From assembly GCF_004123195.1 (NCBI RefSeq), contig NZ_SDLI01000010.1:62001-126000 (forward strand): a DNA stretch of 64,000 nucleotides, read 5' to 3'. A model generated the notes under the pieces. It was not told the origin of the DNA. It was given only the letters and a program-made list of their open reading frames with translations, and did not search any database. The DNA comes from Ammoniphilus sp. CFH 90114 (lineage in GTDB: Bacteria > Bacillota > Bacilli > Aneurinibacillales > RAOX-1). This document shows positions 9,450 to 18,982 of this stretch, piece after piece. Positions within the stretch are counted from its first letter, which is position 1. Each line of letters begins with the position of its first letter. Made by a program: the position numbers and the translations under genes.

Positions 9450-11102
9450 TTAAGCTCTTATTATAAGCTCATGAAGTACATATTTTCCAATCTCTGAACC
9501 AATATCTAGACGCAAACTATTTATATGGCTATTACCTTCAATTGCTAAATACAACTCATTTTTTCCCTGTTTTAATTTATGGGATACCTTACACTGTTCA
9601 GAATACGGATAATCAGTTGAGGTATTGGCTTCTTCATAGAAAACTTCTAGTACTGTATCAACAGATGTTGTTAACACTATTTTTAGATAGAGTTTATCTT
9701 TATCAAAATTAATAAAATTTGGTAAGACGACATGTGGATCCTTCCCGACTACCTCTATATGCAGCTCATCATTTTCGATAACATATTGTTCAACACTAGG
9801 TCCGTTCTTTAATTTTGCAATATTCTCAAGAGGGCATCTATAGAGCAATTGGTGTGTATGAAACAATTCAGCTATACGACTACTCATTACTGAGACAGTT
9901 TTACAAGAAGTTAGATCAATTATTTCTAATTCCTCGTTTATAGCTTGATCAAGACTTTCTAGCTCGTTATTTAATAATAAATCAACATCAGTAACGTTGT
10001 TTGTTTTTAGGAAATCCACGTAATTTCTAAATTTTCTCGAGTACTCAAAATTAAATTTGCTATAATTAGTTTCTGAATATAATTTTACAAGATCAATATC
10101 TCCTAATAAATTTCTTGCCTCTACAAAAGGTATATTACAATATTCAGCCAACTCTTTAGTTCTGGAATCATGAGCAACTAATAGGGCAGGAATCCCATTT
10201 TGTACTGCAATCATATTCCCATGAAATCTGGTACCAAAAAGAAAATTATACTCTTTAATTTGTTCAGTCCATTGGTCAATATCATAAAACTGATAAAAAT
10301 GTTTTTTAAAATAATCCTTAATTGTTTCAACGCTTGTGCCGATTATCTTTTTATATTGATTTTCCTTAACACTTTCTTTTGAGGAAACTAGCAAATTATC
10401 TGCATTAATATCCATCCCTCGCATCCAATACTCTTCAACATATTCAGTTTGCCCAACTACATCTATTTTATTATTGAAAGCATATTTAAATATCTTCTCA
10501 TCACACTTTTGTTTTACATCCGTATAGTTTAACAAAGGACGTAAATCTTCAATATTTTTAATACTAGACATTTTAACCGTAAAGTTTATATCCCTATTCA
10601 AATAATAAGTAGGACACCCGATTATTGTAGTATTTTTTATCCCCATATTATTAAGTAACTCAGCAGTATATTCACCTCTAACACCAATTGACACTGAATG
10701 CTCGCTTATTTGATGTAAGAAATTCCTCGTACCACTAGTCAAATTAATTTCTTTCACAGAATCACTAGGAGCTTGGGCTCCAATACCAAGAACAATTATC
10801 GGTAACTTAAGCTTCTGTAGATTTTCTGCAGGAATTTGAAAATTAGTACTTTGATTTATAAAATTAGATGCCCCCATTACAATAATATCTGAAGAAGCCC
10901 GTATTTCTTCCACATCACTCTCGGATAGAGAATTCCAAATACTAAATGACTTTTTTGTATTAAACAAATTATTTACTGCATAACCAATGTAGAGGTTTCC
11001 AGTATTTAAACCAGTAGCTACATAATTTTGATATGGATCACTTGATGGATTTATTCGATATTCTGCACCGCACTGGATATATCTTCTACTATTTTTTAGC
11101 AT
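9450..11102 (-). CDS. Polysaccharide pyruvyl transferase family protein with extra C-terminal domain
   Basis: A 550-residue protein. Residues ~30-320 look like the WcaK/AmsJ/CsaB polysaccharide pyruvyl transferase fold (GNLYIGYAVNNLF, IIVMGASNFI, PIIVLGIGAQAP, IGVRGEYTAELLNNMGI, FGTRFHGNMIAVQNGIPALL). The final ~170 residues form a separate beta-rich part that is not recognised and is absent from ordinary ~360-residue CsaB proteins. Such enzymes transfer pyruvate from phosphoenolpyruvate to glycans. In SLH-bearing bacteria, pyruvylated secondary wall polymer is the ligand of SLH domains, and SLH proteins are encoded further along this window. ATG 11102 is chosen: GGAGGA lies 7 nt upstream and covers the earlier ATG at 11117. 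The gene is AT-rich. The family is fairly sure; the pyruvyl activity is inferred. Confidence 0.75.
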   Translation of the reverse strand: MLKNSRRYIQCGAEYRINPSSDPYQNYVATGLNTGNLYIGYAVNNLFNTKKSFSIWNSLSESDVEEIRASSDIIVMGASNFINQSTNFQIPAENLQKLKLPIIVLGIGAQAPSDSVKEINLTSGTRNFLHQISEHSVSIGVRGEYTAELLNNMGIKNTTIIGCPTYYLNRDINFTVKMSSIKNIEDLRPLLNYTDVKQKCDEKIFKYAFNNKIDVVGQTEYVEEYWMRGMDINADNLLVSSKESVKENQYKKIIGTSVETIKDYFKKHFYQFYDIDQWTEQIKEYNFLFGTRFHGNMIAVQNGIPALLVAHDSRTKELAEYCNIPFVEARNLLGDIDLVKLYSETNYSKFNFEYSRKFRNYVDFLKTNNVTDVDLLLNNELESLDQAINEELEIIDLTSCKTVSVMSSRIAELFHTHQLLYRCPLENIAKLKNGPSVEQYVIENDELHIEVVGKDPHVVLPNFINFDKDKLYLKIVLTTSVDTVLEVFYEEANTSTDYPYSEQCKVSHKLKQGKNELYLAIEGNSHINSLRLDIGSEIGKYVLHELIIRA

Positions 11103-11211
11103 GACAGATTCCTCCATAATAGTCTTTACTAGTAAGTACTTTTTTGCAAAAATAGGTTTTCAGAACAAATAAAAATCAAAACCTCTGACATCTCCAAACC
11201 TTATTGAAGAA

Positions 11212-11255
11212 AGAGTACTGCTGAATTAATGGATCATTTATCATAATAGTACTCT
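11212..11255 (-). terminator. Candidate terminator after the large glycosyltransferase gene
   Basis: AGAGTACT (11212-11219) and AGTACTCT (11248-11255) form a perfect 8-bp stem with a 28-nt loop, followed on the minus strand by TTCTTC. The weak tail makes it a partial terminator at best. Confidence 0.4.
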
Positions 11256-11265
11256 CTTGCCTTTA

Positions 11266-14200
11266 CTATCTTTTTATCACACTAGTATATTTATTAATTA
11301 GCTCTTCCCACATAGGTATCAAAGTATCAGGTGAGTACTGACTATAAAACTTGTACATGGCTTCTTCTATATTTTGTTGATTTTGATTCATATTTTCACG
11401 CAGAGCATTACTAAGTGCATTACTTGTCATTTCAGATACTAAGACTATACCATCCTCATCGTTAATTATTTCCCCATATGGTGGGCAATCTTTGAATAAT
11501 ATTACGGGTTTACCAAAGGAAGCAATCTCTAAAATGACAAGACTAAACCCTTCAAACTTGGAAGGTAATACAAATAAATCACAGTTTTTGTAGTAGTCAC
11601 CTATATTATCAACTTCTCCAAGTAATACAACTCTATTGTTTAAACCTAAGTGGTTTATTTGTTGTTCTAAAAATGGTCGCAAATGACCTTCTCCGGCAAT
11701 TAATAAGTCCCATGATGGAAAATCAGTTGATATCTTAGCAAAAGCATCTATCAAAATACTTTGTTGTTTCTGTTCAACTAATCGCCCAGCAGTAAAAATA
11801 AATTTTCTATTATTAAGGCCCTTAAATTTACCATAAACTCTTGGTTTAAGGACGAAGTTAGGAATTACTTCAATTTGTGTAGATACCCCTCTTTTTAAGT
11901 ATTCTTCCTTAAAAGATGGTATTAATGTTACGACACAATCAGATTTTTGTAATGAAAGGGTATGATCCTTTTTACCAGGAGATTGGTCAAAAAATCCAGG
12001 CTGATTATGCATCGTTAATATTACAGGAATATCAAAACTATGAATTTGGTCTATACTCAATACATCCGAATGACCGATGGAATTAACCAAACATATATCA
12101 GGTTTATTTTCTTGTAATACACTTCCAAGATCATCTTTAAGTGCGATATTATATATAGGAATGTTGGGGTTAAGTTTATATGGTAAAGGAGCATCTGAAT
12201 AGGTTCTATTATAAATAGAAACATTATAGCCTTTAAAGAACAATTGGTTGGCTATCTCAATGAGCATTTTTTCAGCCCCGCCTTTTCCGAAATTAAGGCC
12301 ATGTTGATAGAGTGCAACTTTTGGTTTTCTAGAATGATCAAGGATCTGTTGTTTATCATACAACTCGGACAATGATTTACTTACACTTTTTCTCATGTTA
12401 TAAATATTGTACTCATTCTCAATAAAACTAATCATCGAGTGACGTACCATATCAGGTACATGAAAGTTATTTACAAAGTGTTTATGAATTAAATATATTT
12501 CTTCAACACCTTTATCATCACTTTCTCTAGATGTTACCGAACCTTCATGTCTTCGGTGATAGTTTAAGGGAGAAGAACAATATGCGATGTTTCCGAATCT
12601 ACTGAGATGAGCGTAGAATATCCAATCCCCTGCCTTTTTATAATTAAAAGTATACTTAATTGCTTCTAATGCTGGTTCCCTTCTAAAGAGTACTGACGAT
12701 ACATTTGGAATTGTACATTTAATAGACAAAGCTTCTAAAAATTCTTCAGCACCTTTATTATAATAATTATTTTTCCATTTTAGCTCATCAACATCGGTTA
12801 ACCACGGAACATTATCATAAGTGTTATAAAACTGTCCACTTGGTCCAACTATGTTAGAATTAGAATATGATAATACTGCATCCGTATCCTTAAAAGGTGG
12901 CAATAGCATTTCAATAAAATTTTGTTCACAGTAATCATCACTTTCGGCAACCCATACTACGTCACCCCTTGCAGCTTCAATCCCTCTTAACCACTGTAAA
13001 AAAACACTACCTGAATTTTCTTTATTATATAATTTCCGTGTGATTTCTGGATAACGATCAGCATAGCTATCAAGTATTTCCCTACTATTATCCGTGCTAA
13101 CATCATCTAGAAGGATGATTTCTAAATCTCTATATGACTGATTATATATAGAATCAAGTCTTTGTTGAAGGTATTTGCTATGGTTATAATTTGGTACTAC
13201 CACAGATACAAAGGGCTTAACTCCGAGCTTATCATCAATAATTTTCTTAATTTGCATAGCAGATTTGTTAATAACATGTCGTTCCAAAACCTTTTCTCTG
13301 GCAGTCCTTCCTAGCTTTTCTCTTAAAACCTTATCCTCTATTAAAATACACGTAGCTCCCGCCATTTTGTTTATATCATTAAAAGGCACTACTATCCCTG
13401 CATCATCTTCAACAAACCTCGGCATTCCGCCTGCCTCATCATAACATATGATTGGCAATCCGCTGTCTGCAGCTTCAAGACAGACCAATGGAAAGGGGTC
13501 TTCTACTGCTGGTAGTAAGAATATATCCCCAGCAGCAAAATAATCTCTTGGATTATCAACGGAACCAATAAACTTAATATGGTTTTCAAGATTTTTTTTC
13601 TTTATCAACCTTTCACAAATGTCCTTTTCTTCTCCATCGCCTATCCAGATAAATTCACATTCCTTATCTGTTTTAGTTAAGACTTTTTCAGCAATTTCTA
13701 TAAAGCCTTTAGGGTTTTTACGCCAATATAAAACACCACATCCAAAAATAATTAATTTATCAGCGGGAAGGTTGAGTTTCTTTCTTCTCTCCTTCCGTTT
13801 GTTATCATCTAGGAATTGATGTTGGGGGTCGATAAAGGCAAAAACTGTTTCTACTTCTTCTTCTCTATATCCATGATTATAAATAAGGTTATCTGTAACC
13901 GCATCTGATGCAGCTATTAAAGATCTTATGTTTTTCTTTAATAAATTAGTTTCTTTTGGAAAGATCCTAAGAGTTTTTTCTAATTCATGGATAAATGCAA
14001 TGCTTGGATACTTTGACAAATCCATAAGTTCTATAAAACGAGCACTTACCACAGTATTTAAAAAAATTATACAGTTATCGTCCCCAATAAAATCTGAAAT
14101 AGTTGCCTTAAAAGTATTTTTATTAACTTGTTCGTTCAAAACTAAAGTTTCTGCACTTTTTTTATATTCCTCTTGTATTTGTCCTCCTCTTAAGAGGATC

Positions 14201-15036
14201 ACTTTTACTTTATATGAGGTAAATTTATTAAACCATTTAATAATATCTAATAATATTATTGGTGCTCCTGTTTGTTCAGCTTCATGACCTATAAACAAAA
14301 TGGTTATATCTCTCTTACAAGGCAATAATGTTTCGTTTTCAAATGGCCTGCGACCTTCCTCCATCCCCAAAAGAATATAATGATACAATGGGTTAATTCC
14401 TGCTTCTAATACATCTTCATTGTTACTTAAATAAAACTTAGTATTGAAGATATCTGATGGATTTCTACTTTCTCTCCAACCAAAATAACAATAATGTTCA
14501 ACCGGATCCATCTTAGCATTTGCTACATCCAAATTATTTTCCAAATAATATGCCTCATCAAACAATCCACTATTTTTTATAGTTTTAATTTGCATTTTGA
14601 TAGGAATCGAATCAAGAGCTAGATCTTTTAGTTTTGGAAGTGGTTGCCTACCTTCAATTGCTCCATGTTTTATATAATGAAATAAAGGATTTACTCCACT
14701 GTGTGCTACATCATGATTATTTTCAATGTAAAAAACAGTATCAAAAGATCTTGATGGTTTTTTCCCCTCGTATACACCATTCCATACATAGTGGCGAATA
14801 GGATGCACCATCACTTTACCTATCAATTGAAGAATTCTGTTACTACTGACGGATAGACGATAAAAGAAACCTGATCTTAAGCCTATCAATACCTCTGGGT
14901 ATTCTTTAACATAATAACTACTATTGAAAAATCCACTCTTAAAAAGAATATAAGATATATGCCAGTTTTTAAAATACTTAATAATATTTATTTTTTTTTT
15001 AGATTTATTTATTTTTTGCCACTGTTTATAATTCAT
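11266..15036 (-). CDS. Giant multi-domain glycosyltransferase (GT4-GT2-GT4) with N-terminal repeats
   Basis: A 1256-residue cytoplasmic protein. Residues ~35-231 hold four degenerate repeats with the pattern F-x-YY-x-x-N-x-DV-x-x-(A/G)-x-x-P-x-x-HY-x-x-x-G-x-x-EGR-x-P (for example NPLYHYILLGMEEGRRP). Residues ~244-600 are a first GT-B GT4 domain with EDPFPLVCLEAADSG. Residues ~608-860 are a GT2 GT-A domain (VSVVVPNYNHSKYL, AESDD at ~698). Residues ~905-1250 are a second GT4 domain (FEGFSLVILEIASFGKPVI). One polypeptide could therefore add several sugars in sequence to one acceptor. It follows the ABC exporter genes by 21 nt and shares their AT-rich composition. GGGTGA precedes ATG 15036. Sugars and linkage are unknown. 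Confidence 0.9.
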   Translation of the reverse strand: MNYKQWQKINKSKKKINIIKYFKNWHISYILFKSGFFNSSYYVKEYPEVLIGLRSGFFYRLSVSSNRILQLIGKVMVHPIRHYVWNGVYEGKKPSRSFDTVFYIENNHDVAHSGVNPLFHYIKHGAIEGRQPLPKLKDLALDSIPIKMQIKTIKNSGLFDEAYYLENNLDVANAKMDPVEHYCYFGWRESRNPSDIFNTKFYLSNNEDVLEAGINPLYHYILLGMEEGRRPFENETLLPCKRDITILFIGHEAEQTGAPIILLDIIKWFNKFTSYKVKVILLRGGQIQEEYKKSAETLVLNEQVNKNTFKATISDFIGDDNCIIFLNTVVSARFIELMDLSKYPSIAFIHELEKTLRIFPKETNLLKKNIRSLIAASDAVTDNLIYNHGYREEEVETVFAFIDPQHQFLDDNKRKERRKKLNLPADKLIIFGCGVLYWRKNPKGFIEIAEKVLTKTDKECEFIWIGDGEEKDICERLIKKKNLENHIKFIGSVDNPRDYFAAGDIFLLPAVEDPFPLVCLEAADSGLPIICYDEAGGMPRFVEDDAGIVVPFNDINKMAGATCILIEDKVLREKLGRTAREKVLERHVINKSAMQIKKIIDDKLGVKPFVSVVVPNYNHSKYLQQRLDSIYNQSYRDLEIILLDDVSTDNSREILDSYADRYPEITRKLYNKENSGSVFLQWLRGIEAARGDVVWVAESDDYCEQNFIEMLLPPFKDTDAVLSYSNSNIVGPSGQFYNTYDNVPWLTDVDELKWKNNYYNKGAEEFLEALSIKCTIPNVSSVLFRREPALEAIKYTFNYKKAGDWIFYAHLSRFGNIAYCSSPLNYHRRHEGSVTSRESDDKGVEEIYLIHKHFVNNFHVPDMVRHSMISFIENEYNIYNMRKSVSKSLSELYDKQQILDHSRKPKVALYQHGLNFGKGGAEKMLIEIANQLFFKGYNVSIYNRTYSDAPLPYKLNPNIPIYNIALKDDLGSVLQENKPDICLVNSIGHSDVLSIDQIHSFDIPVILTMHNQPGFFDQSPGKKDHTLSLQKSDCVVTLIPSFKEEYLKRGVSTQIEVIPNFVLKPRVYGKFKGLNNRKFIFTAGRLVEQKQQSILIDAFAKISTDFPSWDLLIAGEGHLRPFLEQQINHLGLNNRVVLLGEVDNIGDYYKNCDLFVLPSKFEGFSLVILEIASFGKPVILFKDCPPYGEIINDEDGIVLVSEMTSNALSNALRENMNQNQQNIEEAMYKFYSQYSPDTLIPMWEELINKYTSVIKR

Positions 15037-15057
15037 TTTTAGCTTTCACCCACTATT

Positions 15058-15801
15058 TTATTTTTTATTCATATATTCTCTATATCTTTCACAAACTAAT
15101 TTAGAATCCCCAATTTCTTTTATTTCACCCTTATTCAACCAAATAACTCTATCTGTTAAGTCCTCTATTTGATTTAGACTGTGAGAAACCAATATTACTG
15201 TTTTTCCACTTTTCATTATCTCCATCATTTTTTCGGAGCTTTTTCTTTTGAACTGTTGGTCTCCTACACCTAAAATTTCATCTATTATTAGTATATCTGG
15301 GTCAACCTGAGCTGCAATCGAGAATCCAAGCCTAGCTCTCATACCTGATGAATAGTTTTTTACTGGAGTATAAATAAAATCCCCTAGATCCGTAAACTCT
15401 ACGATATCTTTGTATTTATTATCTAAAAATTCTTTTGTTTTACCAAGAATAGCACCGTTGAGATAAATATTTTCTGCACCTGAGAGTTCTTGATCAAATC
15501 CGGCTCCCAATTCTAAAAGAGGAGCAATGTTACCATCAATCGACACTTTTCCTTCTGAAGGTTTTAAAACCCCAGAAATAATTTTCAATAGTGTACTTTT
15601 ACCTGCACCATTATGTCCTATTATTCCAACACGCTCTCCACTAGATATTTTAAAACTTACATTGTTCAATGCGTAGAACTCTGTATATCGAATCTTTTTC
15701 CTAAAGATATTAAATAAGTATTCCTTTAGACTATCTACCTTTTCATTAGGACGTCTAAATTTCATAGTCACATTATCAATATTTACTGCTACTTTTTTCA
15801 T
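15058..15801 (-). CDS. Polysaccharide/teichoic acid ABC exporter, ATP-binding subunit (Wzt/TagH-like)
   Basis: A 247-residue nucleotide-binding protein with Walker [10 protein letters not shown], an ABC signature variant [12 protein letters not shown], Walker [13 protein letters not shown] and the switch histidine in LVSHSL. This subfamily energises export of finished lipid-linked polysaccharides. It ends soon after the NBD, so it lacks the carbohydrate-binding C-terminal domain of O9a-type Wzt, and chain-terminus recognition by this protein is unlikely. AGGAAGG precedes ATG 15801; the permease gene ends 11 nt upstream. Its presence, and the absence of Wzx/Wzy in the window, implies ABC-dependent export. 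Confidence 0.93.
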   Translation of the reverse strand: MKKVAVNIDNVTMKFRRPNEKVDSLKEYLFNIFRKKIRYTEFYALNNVSFKISSGERVGIIGHNGAGKSTLLKIISGVLKPSEGKVSIDGNIAPLLELGAGFDQELSGAENIYLNGAILGKTKEFLDNKYKDIVEFTDLGDFIYTPVKNYSSGMRARLGFSIAAQVDPDILIIDEILGVGDQQFKRKSSEKMMEIMKSGKTVILVSHSLNQIEDLTDRVIWLNKGEIKEIGDSKLVCERYREYMNKK

Positions 15802-15812
15802 ATAGAACCTTC

Positions 15813-16610
15813 CTATATATATTGAATAAATTTATCTTGGTTCCTTTCAAACACTAAGATACCAATAATTAAACTAACGATAGCTAAAATAGAACATACT
15901 AGTATATTTACTTGATCTAGGGGCAATCCATAATACACTGCCTCTCTAAACCCCTTTATAAAATAAAAGAAAGGATTCAAGCTCAATATAAGTTGATACT
16001 TTTCAGGGATTATTTCTGCTGGATAAAAAATAGCAGATGAGTACCCTAACGCAGTTGTAAAAACTCCATATAAATGTTCTATATCTCTAAAAAAGACAGT
16101 TACAGTTGCAAGTATAAGGCTTACTCCACATGTGAAAATCATTAATAACAAAAGGTATATTGGTGCATAAATGATATTAATTGTTATATCTGCACTGGTT
16201 ACAATCATAATCATTATTAAAACCAAAAGCGAAATTATAAAAAATATGAAATTAGATATTAAATTCGACACTGTAAAAATATATTTAGGTATATACACTT
16301 TTTTTATTAAACTAGCCGATGAGATTATTGATTTCATTGAGGTAGTAGTTGTTGTTGTAAAAAAACTAAACAGTAAGACTCCACTTAATAAGTAAACTGG
16401 AAAATTATCAATACTATTATCAAACAAAGTAGAAAAAACAATAGTAAGAATAATCATATTAAGAAGGGGATTTATAAAACTCCAGAGTATTCCCATAAAT
16501 GAATCTTTGTATTTCTTTTTTAACTCTTTTTTTACGAGTAGCGTAAGTAAGTACGTATACTTATTGAATGTTTTTATATAAGTTTTATATCTTCCTAAAA
16601 TATTTTCCAT
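15813..16610 (-). CDS. Polysaccharide/teichoic acid ABC exporter, permease subunit (Wzm/TagG-like)
   Basis: A 265-residue ABC-2 type membrane protein with six predicted hydrophobic segments. It has the characteristic N-terminal amphipathic [20 protein letters not shown] region and the later [19 protein letters not shown]. It forms the transmembrane channel with the neighbouring ATPase, moving undecaprenyl-linked glycan across the membrane. AAGGAG precedes ATG 16610. It is the first gene of this cluster after a 112-nt gap from galU; no convincing promoter was seen in that gap. Confidence 0.92.
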   Translation of the reverse strand: MENILGRYKTYIKTFNKYTYLLTLLVKKELKKKYKDSFMGILWSFINPLLNMIILTIVFSTLFDNSIDNFPVYLLSGVLLFSFFTTTTTTSMKSIISSASLIKKVYIPKYIFTVSNLISNFIFFIISLLVLIMIMIVTSADITINIIYAPIYLLLLMIFTCGVSLILATVTVFFRDIEHLYGVFTTALGYSSAIFYPAEIIPEKYQLILSLNPFFYFIKGFREAVYYGLPLDQVNILVCSILAIVSLIIGILVFERNQDKFIQYI

Positions 16611-16722
16611 GATTCTCCTTCCTATCTTCTTCCATAATTAGAACAGGCGTAATCTCAATTTTAAGGGTTGCTATCTATCAAATTGTATTTTTTAGTTTTA
16701 GCTTACTTTCAGCATGGACTAT

Positions 16723-17613
16723 TTAATTCACTATCATCGCATCACTGTCTTTATTTACAATTTGATATAAATATTTCAATAGTTCATCTTTTATTTCCGG
16801 ATGTTTTAAAGCAAATTCAATTGAAGTTTTAATATATTCAAATTTCTGACCAACATCATATCTATCTCCTAAAAAGTTATACGCTATAACAGTTTCACTA
16901 CTAGTAAGTTTCTGAATGGCATCAGTTAATTGAATTTCACCACCAGCACCCGGCTTTTGTTCTTCTAGAATTTTAAAGACACCAGGTGTTAGGACATAAC
17001 GTCCCATAATTGCTAAGTTAGAAGGAGCTTCTTCTTTAGATGGCTTTTCAATTAAACTCACTATGTTATAAATTCTATCTGAAAGAGGAAACGCGTCTAC
17101 TATCCCGTACCTAGAAACTTTATCTTGAGCTACTTCTTTAACACCAATTAAAGATGACTGATATTCATCGAATATTTCTATCATTTGTTGTAAACAGGGT
17201 TTTTCAGCTTGTATAATGTCATCACCAAGTAATACTGCAAACGGTTCATCACCAATAAATTTACGAGCACACCAAATAGCATGACCTAATCCACGAGGTT
17301 CTTTTTGGCGAATATAATGAATATCTGCAATATTTGTAGAATGACGCACTTCTTCTAATAGATCAAATTTTTGTTTTTCAACCAGATTTTGCTCAAGTTC
17401 AAAAGCACAATCAAAGTGATCCTCTATCGCTCTTTTTCCTTTACCCGTTACAATAATAATTTCTTCAATCCCAGATTCAACCGCCTCTTCAACTATATAT
17501 TGAATTGTAGGCTTATCTACAATGGGCAACATTTCTTTTGGCATTGCCTTGGTTGCTGGCAGAAATCTCGTACCTAATCCAGCTGCAGGAATAATTGCTT
17601 TACGTACTTTCAT
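16723..17613 (-). CDS. galU: UTP-glucose-1-phosphate uridylyltransferase
   Basis: Makes UDP-glucose from UTP and glucose-1-phosphate (GtaB in Bacillus). The 296-residue protein starts [20 protein letters not shown] and contains [29 protein letters not shown] and [12 protein letters not shown]. All are typical GalU motifs, and the length is normal. AAGGAG precedes ATG 17613. UDP-glucose would feed wall polysaccharide or glycolipid synthesis. It has its own promoter with an extended -10, and a terminator separates it from tagO. Confidence 0.95.
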   Translation of the reverse strand: MKVRKAIIPAAGLGTRFLPATKAMPKEMLPIVDKPTIQYIVEEAVESGIEEIIIVTGKGKRAIEDHFDCAFELEQNLVEKQKFDLLEEVRHSTNIADIHYIRQKEPRGLGHAIWCARKFIGDEPFAVLLGDDIIQAEKPCLQQMIEIFDEYQSSLIGVKEVAQDKVSRYGIVDAFPLSDRIYNIVSLIEKPSKEEAPSNLAIMGRYVLTPGVFKILEEQKPGAGGEIQLTDAIQKLTSSETVIAYNFLGDRYDVGQKFEYIKTSIEFALKHPEIKDELLKYLYQIVNKDSDAMIVN

Positions 17614-17640
17614 AGTTCCACTCCTTTTCTTCTTACCTCT

Positions 17641-17649
17641 ATTATATCA
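17641..17649 (-). promoter_or_regulatory. Extended -10 promoter for galU
   Basis: On the minus strand TGATATAAT (TGn plus TATAAT) lies about 28 nt before ATG 17613. The -35 region has only poor matches (TTTACA is 20 bp away), which fits an extended -10 promoter. Confidence 0.5.
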
Positions 17650-17782
17650 ATTACATTCTATACAATTGTAAAAATTTGATAAAATTTGTCGTATTATATT
17701 CTATCTTAACATATATACTCTAGTAAGGCAGTCACTTATATTAAGCAATTTAGCATTTTCTTGGTCTTATATCCAAGCACAG

Positions 17783-17813
17783 ACAAAAGAAGCCCGGGCA
17801 GTGCGCCCAAGCT
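17783..17813 (-). terminator. Terminator after tagO
   Basis: AGCCCGGGC (17791-17799) and GCCCAAGCT (17805-17813) form a 9-bp stem with two G-U pairs and a 5-nt loop. On the minus strand the stem is followed by TCTTTTGTC. Confidence 0.7.
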
Positions 17814-17829
17814 CCTTCAGTAATCTAAC

Positions 17830-18906
17830 TCACTTCCACGATCTATTCACCAATCGATATCTCCAGCGAATAATCCTCGCCATTCTTAGCAACGGACGAT
17901 TCTTCTTCCCTACTAGTCCAATCACTTCCGAGCCCAACTCAAGCAAGATCAACACCGCACCGATAATTATAGCCGCTCCCCACAACGTGGACTGCGAAAA
18001 CAATACCGCAGATAAGGCAAACAATGCACTAATCATATAAATCACGAGGACGGCTCCCCGGTGGGAAAGTCCCATACCAAGCAAGCAGTGGTGCAGGTGG
18101 TTCTTGTCAGGTTCCGAAATTGGTTTCTTGTTGACGATGCGGCGGATGATCGCAAAGAAGGTGTCAGATAATGGAACCCCTAGAATCAAGATCGGGACCA
18201 AGAAGGCGATGACCGTTAATTGTTTAAATCCGAGTATGGATAACGCAGCCAAGTTGAATCCTAAGAACAACGCCCCCGTGTCGCCCATGAAGATCTTGGC
18301 GGGGTGGAAGTTGTAGAATAGAAATCCGATAACGGAGCCGAGTAAGATGACGCTGAGCAGAATCGCTAGCGTGTTTCCCATCAAGAAAGCCATAACCATA
18401 GTTGCGGCAATAGCGATCCCGGATACTCCCGCTGCGAGGCCATCCAGTCCATCGATCAGGTTGACGGCGTTCGTTACGCCGACCAGCCAGAAGATGGTGA
18501 TCGGGATGCTTAACCATTTAAAGTAAACCTGACCTTCGAACGGCAGGTTAATGAATTCGACTCGAAGTCCCATGTAGACGACGATCATGGCGGCAATGAG
18601 CTGCCCGAACATTTTCGCCTTCGGAGATAGCTGATATTTATCATCAAGGGCACCGGTGATGACAATGATGGTTCCACCGATGAAAATACCCAATGCTTCT
18701 TTCGTTATTGGTACGAATAAGAAGAAACATATAGCGAATGAGATATAGATGGCAAGGCCGCCTAATCTCGGCATGATGCGGGTGTGAACTTTTCGATGAT
18801 CTGGCTGGTCCACGACTCCCCATGCAATCGCTAGTTTTTTCACTAAGGGAGTTGCGATGAGCGTTAATAGGAGTGCCAGGGCAAAATACAAGAAATACAT
18901 GGCCAA
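17830..18906 (-). CDS. tagO: Undecaprenyl-phosphate N-acetylglucosaminyl-1-phosphate transferase (WecA/TagO family)
   Basis: A 358-residue polytopic enzyme of the MraY/WecA family, with about 10-11 hydrophobic segments. It transfers GlcNAc-1-phosphate (or a related sugar phosphate) to undecaprenyl phosphate and starts the linkage unit of wall teichoic acid-type polymers. Motifs are PDHRKVHTRIMPRLGG, DDKYQLSPK, NAVNLIDGLDGLAAG, FMGDTGALFLGF and the cytosolic PDKNHLHHCLLG. The start is probably TTG 18906: GGGGAGAGG lies 6 nt before it, while the ATG two codons later would have 12 nt spacing. It follows tagA by 76 nt, and together they would build a GlcNAc-ManNAc linkage disaccharide. Confidence 0.93.
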   Translation of the reverse strand: MAMYFLYFALALLLTLIATPLVKKLAIAWGVVDQPDHRKVHTRIMPRLGGLAIYISFAICFFLFVPITKEALGIFIGGTIIVITGALDDKYQLSPKAKMFGQLIAAMIVVYMGLRVEFINLPFEGQVYFKWLSIPITIFWLVGVTNAVNLIDGLDGLAAGVSGIAIAATMVMAFLMGNTLAILLSVILLGSVIGFLFYNFHPAKIFMGDTGALFLGFNLAALSILGFKQLTVIAFLVPILILGVPLSDTFFAIIRRIVNKKPISEPDKNHLHHCLLGMGLSHRGAVLVIYMISALFALSAVLFSQSTLWGAAIIIGAVLILLELGSEVIGLVGKKNRPLLRMARIIRWRYRLVNRSWK

Positions 18907-18982
18907 TATAATCCTCTCCCCACTTCTGTTTCTCTCTAATCGATTATTTTAGTGTGTTCTCGTGTTGCCGTCAAATGGCATT

